A DNA stretch of 64,000 nt from an uncultured Flavobacteriales bacterium (GTDB lineage Bacteria > Bacteroidota > Bacteroidia > Flavobacteriales_D > Crocinitomicaceae): the NCBI GenBank assembly GCA_913054135.1, contig CAJXJK010000007.1:62001-126000 (forward strand). Reading direction: 5' to 3'. Shown here one piece after another: positions 53,890-61,607 of this stretch. The number at the start of each line of letters is the position of its first letter. Within the stretch, counting starts at the first letter, position 1. Position numbers and translations under genes: made by a program. The notes under the pieces were generated by a model. The model saw nothing but the letters and a program-made list of their open reading frames with translations. It was not told the DNA's origin and did not search any database.

Positions 53890-54276
53890 TGCGATTCCTT
53901 TTAATATTGTTGGTGTTGATTTCTTCTTTTTCATTTGGACAAAGTAAAGAAGATGACCTTCAGAAGTATTGTAAAGTATCAATCTCAAGGTTGTTTTCAT
54001 TTCATTAATGATGAGATTGAGTTTTTCTCTAAAGCAGACTTGTTATATGTGAAATATAATGGTCAAACAAAAATGATGTTAGCGGATCAGATTCAGTTGG
54101 CCAGAGACTTTGAAGAAAAATTAAAAACTCGGTGGGATATGGGGTGTACAACTCAAGATCATTAGACGGTAGTCTATGATGATGTCTCAGAGCGCTATAT
54201 TGATGGGTCTTGCTCTTGAGGTGGGTTTTATGCCTTACTCAAGTCTTTGGGATTCAAAAGTAAACGTGAAGGTTAA
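53886..54276 (+). pseudogene. Broken small secreted-protein gene (frameshift and two stops)
   Basis: An ATG at 53886, overlapping the anti-sigma stop, begins a good signal peptide (MMRFLLILLVLISSFSFGQ) that reaches a stop after 40 codons. A single-base shift near residue 25 rejoins a continuous protein-like frame (RSIVKYQSQGCFHFINDEIE, FFSKADLLYVKYNGQTKMM), which is then cut by TAG at 54163 and TGA at 54217 (in CS-stop-GGFY, probably former Trp) and ends at TAA 54274. Restored, it would be about 129 residues. The three lesions make sequencing error alone unlikely. Family unknown. Confidence 0.8.
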
Positions 54277-55964
54277 CCAATCTCCAAAACCAATCTTCTC
54301 TTCAATTCAGCAATTCTTGATTCTTTGCCTGGTCCGCGCAAGTTAATGGCAGAAGTGGTATAGTAGCTATGCTTATTTTGCAAGTAGTTAACTTGCATTT
54401 CAATTTGCTGTTTTTCAGACAACTGAATTCCTTGTGCTGCCTTTTCTTGAAACAGCTTACGGGCAATAACATGATAATCCACCCTGCCTAAGTAGTCGTG
54501 ATCGGCATCACACATAATCTCTTCCATTAAGTTTTTAGGCACAATACTATTTGAAGTCGCAAGGATGATTGATTCAATAGTGGTGATGTAATTTTTTGAG
54601 AAGCCAAATTCTGAAGCATATTTTTTAAAAATCTTCACTCCAATTTCTTCATTATCGTCATACTGCACCAAGAATCCACTGTCGTGAAAAAGGGCAGCTG
54701 TTCTGCAAAGTGTCGTCTCTTCTTCTGAAAGATTTTCAAGCTGAGCATATTTGATTACCGCCTCTTCAACATTCAAAGTATGATCATAAGAATGATAAAC
54801 AAGCTCATCATCCAATTCTGCTTTTAACTTGTTCAAGATGAATGTTCTTAAGCCTTCGAAATCAGATTTTGGTAAGCCTACCTTCTCTCTTAAATCTAAG
54901 TTTGGATTGGTGCCTTGACCATAAAACGAGAATTCTTTCTTGATTCCTTTTAAGAAATACATATCAACTTCACCACGGTTTTTAACAGCAATAGGGCCTC
55001 TTTCTTCGCAATCAAAATAGGCTTTGATTTGCTGATAGAAATCATCCGAAACGTTGATGGTGCTGTTCTCTGCATTCTGCTCACATCTCGCGGCAACATT
55101 CACAGTGTCACCCCAAACATCAAAACTAAATTTCTCTTTTCCGATCACGCCCGCAACAAGAGGGCCCGAATGAATTCCTATTCTAATCTCCCAAAAGTCT
55201 CTACTTAATGCCTTTGCAGTTTCTTGCTCGGTCATCATAAAGTTTTGAATCTCAATGGCAGCTAAGGCCGTTCGCATTGCCACAGATGGCTCTTTTTCAG
55301 TTACTCCGCCCACTGCCATGTAAGCATCACCAATCGTCTTGATTTTTTCAAGTTTATATTTCTTGATGATTTCATCAAACTTAGAAAAGTAATAGTCTAA
55401 TTTTTGAATCAATATGTCAGGATTCATATCCTGAGTGATTTGTGAAAAGTTTACAAAATCAGTGAATAGTACTGAGGTGTTATTGAATTTTTTCGGACTC
55501 GATTTACCATGAACTCTGAACTCTTTCAAAGTTTGTTCGGGTAAGATGTTCTCAAGTAATCTAGAAACTCTTTTTTGCTTTTGATTGAGATATTTGTAGA
55601 CGCCTATTTTGGTGTTTACTAGCTTCTCTTTAAAAGGCTTCAGTAAATAATCTACTGCTCCTTTTTTTGAATGATCAATCGCATCATACATTCTTTCTAA
55701 TCGAGTAGATGTTACAATAATGTGCACATTCAATAATTGATCTCTAGAGTTTATCCACCTGATAATTTCATTGGGTTCAAGCTTTTCGCTATCTAAATCC
55801 AACAGCACAATGGCAATTTCTTTACTATCAAGAATTTCAATAGCTTCTTTATTACTCTCTGCCGTAAAAATATTGTTTCCGGGCTTTCGCAAAATTTGCA
55901 TCAGCTCAAGCAATTCATTTTGATTGCTTTCGATAATTAATATGTTACAAATTCGCTCTAGCAT
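54273..55964 (-). CDS. Response regulator with class III nucleotide cyclase and HD domains
   Basis: 563 residues in three parts. REC domain 1-115 (phosphoacceptor Asp56, Lys109; acidic pocket reduced to Glu12). A helical linker with ENILPEQTLKEF precedes the class III cyclase: metal Asp169 (VLFTDFVNFSQ) and Asp213 (IGDAYMAVGG), substrate-specifying Lys near 207 and Asp286 (FDVWGDTVN), Asn289 and Arg293 for the transition state. The residues favour adenylate over guanylate. From about 385 an HD phosphohydrolase-like domain follows (His391, His395, His-Asp 427-428, DADHD). It could make cAMP and also degrade a nucleotide. Downstream of the lpxB-spoIID pair, 39 bp away, possibly separately transcribed. 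Confidence 0.9.
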   Translation of the reverse strand: MLERICNILIIESNQNELLELMQILRKPGNNIFTAESNKEAIEILDSKEIAIVLLDLDSEKLEPNEIIRWINSRDQLLNVHIIVTSTRLERMYDAIDHSKKGAVDYLLKPFKEKLVNTKIGVYKYLNQKQKRVSRLLENILPEQTLKEFRVHGKSSPKKFNNTSVLFTDFVNFSQITQDMNPDILIQKLDYYFSKFDEIIKKYKLEKIKTIGDAYMAVGGVTEKEPSVAMRTALAAIEIQNFMMTEQETAKALSRDFWEIRIGIHSGPLVAGVIGKEKFSFDVWGDTVNVAARCEQNAENSTINVSDDFYQQIKAYFDCEERGPIAVKNRGEVDMYFLKGIKKEFSFYGQGTNPNLDLREKVGLPKSDFEGLRTFILNKLKAELDDELVYHSYDHTLNVEEAVIKYAQLENLSEEETTLCRTAALFHDSGFLVQYDDNEEIGVKIFKKYASEFGFSKNYITTIESIILATSNSIVPKNLMEEIMCDADHDYLGRVDYHVIARKLFQEKAAQGIQLSEKQQIEMQVNYLQNKHSYYTTSAINLRGPGKESRIAELKRRLVLEIG

Positions 55965-56003
55965 AGTGTCAGCTGCACATTAAAGATACAAAAAGAGGAG
56001 CAT

Positions 56004-57182
56004 TTATAATCCTACGACTTCTTCTTGTTTCAAAAATAACCAGTGGTAATAATCAAAGAATTCAATTTCAGTGAAGTAAAAATTCAAAATCTGTTCATAC
56101 GAATAACCCAACTTAGCCATCTTCATTGCGCCTTCTTGACACAAACCGACTCCATGCCCAAAACCTTTTCCTTTTAGAACTACATAATTACCCTCAAGAT
56201 GTGAAGAAAACCAAGTTGACTTTAGCTTGAATTTCACCCTTAAATCCCTTAGCGGAATACCTAATTGCGGACTTACGTAAAATGCTTTTCGGTTTTGTTG
56301 GTTGAATTCATAAATTGATTCACCAAATAATGAGTCTTTCAATGGATATCCAAATTGCTCTACTAAGTATTTTTTCCAATTTGATTTTGAGATCTTTTTA
56401 GTCCAATTCGCTTGTCTTGATTTTACACAAAAAGTATCTGCGATTGATCTGCAGTAAGGCACGGCGACATTCCAAACAAAATCTGATTCACTTGTTTGTC
56501 CGCCACAGTTCGCAAAGAAAAAGCCATCAGCTAACTTTAAATGTTGATCAAGCATTATGGTTCCACTTGTTTCTTGTACGGCTTCTTCAATGGTTGGTGT
56601 AAACCTTAACATGCTATGGTAAGCCTGGCAGTGCACTCGATCACAAACAGAGAATCCATCTCTTCTGTGTTTTTTTAGATGGTCCAAAACGTATGTTCTA
56701 CTCAAAATGGCTTGAACTTTATAATACTCTTTGTGCTTGCCGCCTCCGCCTTCGCTTTCAATCACTCCGGCTAGATAATTCGGCATTTCTACTTCATTTA
56801 TAACTTTAATTCTTGAAGTAGACTCAGGCACAATCATCAAGTTGTTTTTATACTTTTTGATTTTCTTGCTTGATGGAGAAATAGATTGAATTTTAAAGCT
56901 ATTGTTGGGAGCTGTTTCTTGAACGTAAACAGTGTCATATACTCCTAAGTTCTTACCTGCTTTCTCCACTTTAATTCCTTCTCCTGATCTCTTGAAATAA
57001 ACTGATTGATCTTTCCAAATTGTTGTGAGTTCGGTACTGTCACCAAAGATTTTGTAATTGCCTTCATTATATGAGACTTTCACGTTTGACATACTGTAGG
57101 CGCGCATGATACCCACCTTCAGTTCTTGCCCAAACGAAAAGCTGCTCAATAAAACTAATATGACGCTCCAAAATCCTCTCAC
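56004..57182 (-). CDS. SpoIID/LytB domain protein, secreted
   Basis: 392 residues with signal peptide (MRGFWSVILVLLSSFSFGQ). The SpoIID domain is clear: MPNYLAGVIESEGGGG, then YKVQAILSRTYVLDHLKKHR, CDRVHCQAYHS, the catalytic-type Glu in VIESE and the GFGHGVGLCQEGAMKMA motif near the end. SpoIID-type enzymes are lytic transglycosylases that cut denuded glycan strands. It starts inside the lpxB 3' end (4-bp overlap), so they are co-translated. Confidence 0.9.
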   Translation of the reverse strand: MRGFWSVILVLLSSFSFGQELKVGIMRAYSMSNVKVSYNEGNYKIFGDSTELTTIWKDQSVYFKRSGEGIKVEKAGKNLGVYDTVYVQETAPNNSFKIQSISPSSKKIKKYKNNLMIVPESTSRIKVINEVEMPNYLAGVIESEGGGGKHKEYYKVQAILSRTYVLDHLKKHRRDGFSVCDRVHCQAYHSMLRFTPTIEEAVQETSGTIMLDQHLKLADGFFFANCGGQTSESDFVWNVAVPYCRSIADTFCVKSRQANWTKKISKSNWKKYLVEQFGYPLKDSLFGESIYEFNQQNRKAFYVSPQLGIPLRDLRVKFKLKSTWFSSHLEGNYVVLKGKGFGHGVGLCQEGAMKMAKLGYSYEQILNFYFTEIEFFDYYHWLFLKQEEVVGL

Positions 57183-58297
57183 ACCTTATCCTTAATCAAT
57201 AATGATGCTACCTTTTCAGAAGCTCCTCCGCCTCCTAATAGAACAGCCATTTTTTCATATTCTTCGAGCATTAATTTCCTGTCTTCAGTATCCGTCAATA
57301 TTTTCTTTAGCTCTATTCTGATATTTTCAACCGTAAGTTCACCCTGTATTAGCTCTTTGACAACTTCTTTATTTGATATCAAATTGACGAGAGAGATGTA
57401 ATCTACCTTGATCAGTCTTTTCGCGATTTGATATGAAATTGAATTTCCTTTATAACAAACAATTTGAGGCACCTTAAATAAGGCGGTTTCTAAAGTTGCT
57501 GTTCCTGAGGTCACCAAAGCTGCATGTGAATTGTTTAAAAGGTCGTACGTCCTGTTAGATATCCAATGCATTTCTTGTGATCCCGCAATCTCTTTATAAA
57601 AGGACTCAGGTAAATTAGGAGCTCCGGCAACAATGAGTTGGTAATTATCATAACCTTTAACTGCAGATAACATGAATGGTAACTTTGCCTTAATTTCTTG
57701 CTTTCTACTTCCCGGCAATAGGGCAATAATTGGTCGTTCATCCAAATTAAATTCGTTCTTGAATTCAATTTGAGTTGCCGCATTTTCTTTAAAGTTTTCA
57801 ATGGCATCCAATAGTGGGTGACCTACATAGTGCACATCCATATTGAATTTCTTGTAAAACTCTTTTTCAAATGGCAAGATGCAATACATCTCATCAATCG
57901 TCTCTTTTATTTTCCAACCTCTTTTTTGTTTCCAAGCCCAAATTTGAGGTGAAACATAGTAATGTACTTTAATGCCATTCTCTTTTGCAAACTTTGCAAT
58001 TCTCAAATTAAAGCCAGGATAATCTACTAAAACAAGAGCATCAGGTTTATAAGCTAAGATGTCTTTTTTACAGTCTTTAATATTTTTGAGAATGGTTTTC
58101 AAATTTGCGACTACCTCAATGAATCCCATAAATGCCAGATCTTTGATGTGTTTGACTGGTTCGCCAGAAACAGCAGCCATTTGATCTCCTCCCCAATGCC
58201 TAAATTCAGTGTTGGGTTCTTTTTGTAGTACGGCTTTCATTAAGTTACTTGCATGCAAGTCTCCAGATGCTTCACCAGCTATGAGATATATCTTCAA
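57179..58297 (-). CDS. lpxB: Lipid-A-disaccharide synthase
   Basis: 372 residues from a TTG at 58297, which begins the conserved MKIYLIAGEASGDLHASNLM. The longer frame to TTG 58330 includes the promoter and is rejected. GT19 features include IKVHYYVSPQIWAWKQKRG, the nucleotide loop LPGSRKQEI and TSGTATLETALFKVPQIVCY. The enzyme joins UDP-diacylglucosamine and lipid X, so the organism makes lipid A. It is followed by the overlapping spoIID-like gene. Confidence 0.95.
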   Translation of the reverse strand: MKIYLIAGEASGDLHASNLMKAVLQKEPNTEFRHWGGDQMAAVSGEPVKHIKDLAFMGFIEVVANLKTILKNIKDCKKDILAYKPDALVLVDYPGFNLRIAKFAKENGIKVHYYVSPQIWAWKQKRGWKIKETIDEMYCILPFEKEFYKKFNMDVHYVGHPLLDAIENFKENAATQIEFKNEFNLDERPIIALLPGSRKQEIKAKLPFMLSAVKGYDNYQLIVAGAPNLPESFYKEIAGSQEMHWISNRTYDLLNNSHAALVTSGTATLETALFKVPQIVCYKGNSISYQIAKRLIKVDYISLVNLISNKEVVKELIQGELTVENIRIELKKILTDTEDRKLMLEEYEKMAVLLGGGGASEKVASLLIKDKV

Positions 58298-58316
58298 ATC
58301 AGAGGTGTTTAATCCA

Positions 58317-58324
58317 CAAAAATA
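58317..58324 (-). promoter_or_regulatory. Promoter -7 element of lpxB
   Basis: On the minus strand TATTTTTG matches TAnnTTTG, 19 bases before the TTG start at 58297. Confidence 0.55.
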
Positions 58325-58399
58325 CGGCAAAATTAGCCCTTGATTTTTCTCAATTCAGATACAAATTAACAGTGAGATGTGAACACTTGGATACCTTTG

Positions 58400-58433
58400 T
58401 TGTACAATTAGCAAAGGATACGAGCTAAATTTG
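58400..58433 (+). promoter_or_regulatory. Promoter of the NlpC/P60 gene
   Basis: TAAATTTG (58426-58433) with TTG (58400-58402) 23 bp upstream. The -7 ends four bases before the ATG at 58438, so the transcript is probably leaderless. Confidence 0.55.
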
Positions 58434-58437
58434 TTTT

Positions 58438-59334
58438 ATGAAGTGGATGTTGGCAATATTTGGGTTTGTGATTGTGAGTCAGTTTTCTGTTGCTCAAGAC
58501 AAGAAAATTGATCAATTAGAGATTTTGTATGATCAAGGCTATTATGCGAAGGTGTTGAGAAAATCAAACAAACTTTTAGCTGATCCAGAGTTTGATTATT
58601 CAGGTTTGCCTGCCTACTATAGGGCGATTTCAATTTTCAGACTGGCAAATGATGAGAGATGGCATAAGCGACATAAAGCGGCTTTTGCTGATGCCACTAC
58701 AAGCTACAAGCAATTCGCAGAGCACAATCGCTATGACGATTATTTGCATGCTCATTATTACGAGATTGCTGCTTTGAAAACGTATCTTGAAAAGCTGGAG
58801 AAAAAATATAAAGATCTCGGTTTTCATCAAGATGCTGAAGCGCTTAACACTTTCAATTTTGAATACTTCAAATCCATCAAAGGAAAACCAGATAAGCATG
58901 AGAAACCTGACGTAAACCCAAATGCAAATACGGTTGCCAATAATGATCCTTCTACTGATAGAGAAAAGATTGCAGTGTACGGAAAATCGTTAGTGGGTAT
59001 TAAATATGTTTGGGCAGGGTCTGACGAAAGTGGCTTTGATTGTTCAGGATTTACATCATACGTCTGTAAAAAGTATGGCTTAAATATTCCTAGAACGGCT
59101 TCAGGTCAAAAAGAAGATTCCAAAAATGTCAAGCTTTCTAATGCACAAAAGGGAGATCTAGTTTTCTTTGGTTCAGGTGCTAAGATTACTCATGTTGGAT
59201 TAGTTGTTTCAAACAAAGGAGATGAACTTTCAATGGTTCATGCTTCAACAAGTAGAGGAGTGATTGTTACCAATGTAATGCAATCAACTTATTGGAAACC
59301 GAAGCTAAAAGCTGCTGGTACTTACTTGGATTAA
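58438..59334 (+). CDS. Secreted NlpC/P60 family peptidase with helical N-domain
   Basis: 298 residues: signal peptide (MKWMLAIFGFVIVSQFSVAQ), a TPR-like helical region to about 150, a short linker and a C-terminal NlpC/P60 domain. The catalytic Cys is in SGFDCSGFTSYVCKKYG and the His in ITHVGLVVSNKGDELSMVHA, with HAS following. These enzymes cut peptidoglycan stem peptides. Monocistronic; the start is fixed by the signal peptide and the -7 element just upstream. Confidence 0.92.
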   Translation: MKWMLAIFGFVIVSQFSVAQDKKIDQLEILYDQGYYAKVLRKSNKLLADPEFDYSGLPAYYRAISIFRLANDERWHKRHKAAFADATTSYKQFAEHNRYDDYLHAHYYEIAALKTYLEKLEKKYKDLGFHQDAEALNTFNFEYFKSIKGKPDKHEKPDVNPNANTVANNDPSTDREKIAVYGKSLVGIKYVWAGSDESGFDCSGFTSYVCKKYGLNIPRTASGQKEDSKNVKLSNAQKGDLVFFGSGAKITHVGLVVSNKGDELSMVHASTSRGVIVTNVMQSTYWKPKLKAAGTYLD

Positions 59335-59495
59335 CCCCTCTTTTCATCCTTTCTTTATTATTTGCAAGCCAGAGTTTATTTTCTGCTAGCTACTTTATGA
59401 AACTCTGTGTCTACCTTTGGTCGTGGCCAAAACACTTTTGATATCGCTTGTTTTATTATCCAGTATTTCTGGATTCTTTGGCTGTACAGCTATTT

Positions 59496-59539
59496 CAAAT
59501 CGGGTGGATGCAGTCCCTATTTTGCAGAAGCCCGATTTG
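59496..59539. repeat. Inverted repeat upstream of a secreted-protein gene
   Basis: Arms CAAATCGGG (59496-59504) and CCCGATTTG (59531-59539) are perfect over 9 bp with a 26-base loop, in the 224-bp gap after the NlpC/P60 gene. It could be a regulatory site or a weak hairpin; no T-run follows. Otherwise I see nothing in that gap. Confidence 0.4.
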
Positions 59540-59558
59540 TTTGTTTAAATTTAGAATT

Positions 59559-60125
59559 ATGAAAAATTATCTCATTCTCATTTCACTTATATTTCCATTT
59601 CAGGTCTTTTCTCAGCAATTCGAAGAGTCAATCAATTATTCATTTAATGATATTGAGCTGCTAAGGACTCCAGAATATTTTTCAGTGCATGATAGCATAA
59701 GAGATCCATTAATTATTGAAATCACAGAAAAATCAACGGGAGAAGTGAAAGAAGAAATAGAAATCTATTCAGCTGAATCTTTTTGTGGAGTTTGGGTAAA
59801 AGAAATGAAGGTTTCAGGATATAAAAACATAAAATCTGCCGTTCGAGTGTCTTATGATTATTGTGGATGCTGTTCTGAAGTCTACGAAACCACCTATTTA
59901 GTAACTAAAAAAGGTAAGTGGATTCCGCTTCCTGAGGTGATATATCATACGTGTGATTATCCAGAAGAAAAACCAGCCTTTCACTTTGATGATCCAACAG
60001 ACCCAGTAGTTCAAGAAATCCAAAAAGTGACAGAATATAGAAATGATCAAGGGGATTTATATAAATCAAAAACGCTTGAAACCTATCTCTGGAATGGTAA
60101 ATTCATTGTCAAAAAAGAAGACTAA
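59559..60125 (+). CDS. Hypothetical secreted protein with CGCC motif
   Basis: 188 residues from the ATG at 59559 ([19 protein letters not shown], signal peptide); the longer frame from 59448 runs through non-conserved sequence and the inverted repeat. The mature part is beta-prone with a distinctive [17 protein letters not shown] cysteine cluster, plus two further cysteines (FCGVW, YHTCDYP), suggesting disulfides or metal binding. Family not recognised. rluF follows after 32 bp but has its own -7 element. Confidence 0.75.
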   Translation: MKNYLILISLIFPFQVFSQQFEESINYSFNDIELLRTPEYFSVHDSIRDPLIIEITEKSTGEVKEEIEIYSAESFCGVWVKEMKVSGYKNIKSAVRVSYDYCGCCSEVYETTYLVTKKGKWIPLPEVIYHTCDYPEEKPAFHFDDPTDPVVQEIQKVTEYRNDQGDLYKSKTLETYLWNGKFIVKKED

Positions 60126-60139
60126 AAGAATTATCTTTG
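60106..60139 (+). promoter_or_regulatory. Promoter of rluF
   Basis: TATCTTTG (60132-60139) with TTG (60106-60108) 23 bp upstream. It overlaps an in-frame TTG at 60137, arguing against that as start codon. Confidence 0.5.
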
Positions 60140-60157
60140 TCTTTCAAATCTGAAAAG

Positions 60158-60880
60158 GTGAGCGAAGGCAAGAGAATCAATAAATATTTGAGTGAAATTG
60201 GATACTGTTCAAGAAGAGAGGGAGACCGTTTAATTGAACAGAAGAGAGTCAAAATTAACGGTAAAGTTCCTGAATTAGGAACTAAAATTCAGCCAGGTGA
60301 TACCGTACATGTTGACGGCAATTTAGTTTCAGAACCTGAAGAAGACTTTGTTTATTTAGCCTTTAACAAGCCTGTTGGTATTGTCTGTACTACGGATACT
60401 AGAGTAGAGAAGGACAACATCATTGATTACATAGGATATCCAAAAAGAATCTTTCCTATCGGTAGGCTCGATAAACCATCTGAAGGTTTAATATTCATGA
60501 CTAATGATGGTGATATTGTCAATAAAATATTGAGGGCTAAAAACAATCATGAAAAAGAATATCTAGTAAAAGTCAACAAGCCCATCACCAAAGATTTCAT
60601 TTTTAAAATGAGTAACGGATTACCCATTTTAGATACTGTTACTCGAAAATGTAAAGTTGAACAACTCAATAAATTCGAATTTAAGATCATACTTACTCAA
60701 GGTTTGAACAGACAAATCAGAAGAATGTGCGAATATCTGCACTATGATGTCGTGAAGCTTAAGAGGGTCAGAATTATGAATGTTCACCTAGATGTTAAAG
60801 TAGGGGAGTACCGTGAACTCTCTCAAAAAGAGATGGCGAAGTTGAATGAACTCATCTCTGATTCTAAAAAGACAGTGTAA
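60158..60880 (+). CDS. rluF: 23S rRNA pseudouridine synthase, RluF-like
   Basis: 240 residues from GTG at 60158 ([20 protein letters not shown]), which fits the usual S4-domain opening; a TTG at 60137 lies on the promoter. N-terminal S4 RNA-binding domain (to about 60), then the RsuA/RluB/E/F catalytic domain with Asp in [24 protein letters not shown] and [20 protein letters not shown]. In Escherichia coli RluF modifies U2604 of 23S rRNA. The closest alternative is RluB or RsuA, but the short insert-free form favours RluF. Confidence 0.9.
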   Translation: MSEGKRINKYLSEIGYCSRREGDRLIEQKRVKINGKVPELGTKIQPGDTVHVDGNLVSEPEEDFVYLAFNKPVGIVCTTDTRVEKDNIIDYIGYPKRIFPIGRLDKPSEGLIFMTNDGDIVNKILRAKNNHEKEYLVKVNKPITKDFIFKMSNGLPILDTVTRKCKVEQLNKFEFKIILTQGLNRQIRRMCEYLHYDVVKLKRVRIMNVHLDVKVGEYRELSQKEMAKLNELISDSKKTV

Positions 60881-60937
60881 CCATAAATTTGAACTTCGTT
60901 ATTGGCTGGGTTTACAAGATTATGTAACTTACAGTCA

Positions 60938-61501
60938 ATGAAAGCAATACTTACTTCTTTTCTCATATTAATGGCCGGCCTTAGCTTTGGCCAATCTTCA
61001 TATTCAAAACTAGATAGTATAATTCTTGAAAACGGAGAGGTTTTCTATTCTCTCGAATTAGGAATGATGGAAAGAGGAAAGAAGGTAGGTGACTGGTCTA
61101 AATATCAATTTACTTCAAAGGATACTACAAAGCGATTGGCAGTTCTCGTGAGTTATTTGAAGGATAAACCAAAAGAAAGATCTGTTTTTGGTTTAGATGG
61201 CAAAGTGGTAACACTCTTTGATAAAAGAGGTCGACCTATTTCTGAAGTTCAATACCGATATGGAAATAAAGTATGGAGCAGAGAGTTGGTGGGCTCAAAG
61301 AAGACATTGAAGAAAACCTATTATCCAGATGGTCAAGTGTCAGGTGAAGGCTATGAGGTGCTGGTTGAAGTGATTGCAGGCTCTGATGCCGGTATGAGAA
61401 TGTTTATGGAAGAGGGCGTGTGGAAGTATTACGATACTACAGGAGAACCTCTAGATGAGATTGTAAAAAAGTTAAATAAGAATGTTTTTAAAAAGGTTTA
61501 A
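60938..61501 (+). CDS. Secreted MORN/YwqK-like protein
   Basis: 187 residues from the ATG at 60938, which opens a signal peptide (MKAILTSFLILMAGLSFGQ); the frame from 60902 adds an unrelated stretch. The mature part has short repeats resembling MORN_2 units (GMMERGKKVGDWSKYQF, YYPDGQVSGEGYEV, EEGVWKYYDTTGEPLDEI). Function unknown; a second MORN-type protein is the lipoprotein at 42557. Confidence 0.75.
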   Translation: MKAILTSFLILMAGLSFGQSSYSKLDSIILENGEVFYSLELGMMERGKKVGDWSKYQFTSKDTTKRLAVLVSYLKDKPKERSVFGLDGKVVTLFDKRGRPISEVQYRYGNKVWSRELVGSKKTLKKTYYPDGQVSGEGYEVLVEVIAGSDAGMRMFMEEGVWKYYDTTGEPLDEIVKKLNKNVFKKV

Positions 61502-61607
61502 CACTAATTTACAATATGGTAAAGAGATCTTGGTGTAGATTTGAGGTGTACAAAAACGAATGTAACTTAAACTAAGGATTTCGTTTAAACTTTACCAAGC
61601 CCAAATT

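Noticed and set aside
58298-58330. Upstream TTG start for lpxB
   Set aside because: It contains the TAnnTTTG element, and the conserved LpxB N-terminus begins at the inner TTG.
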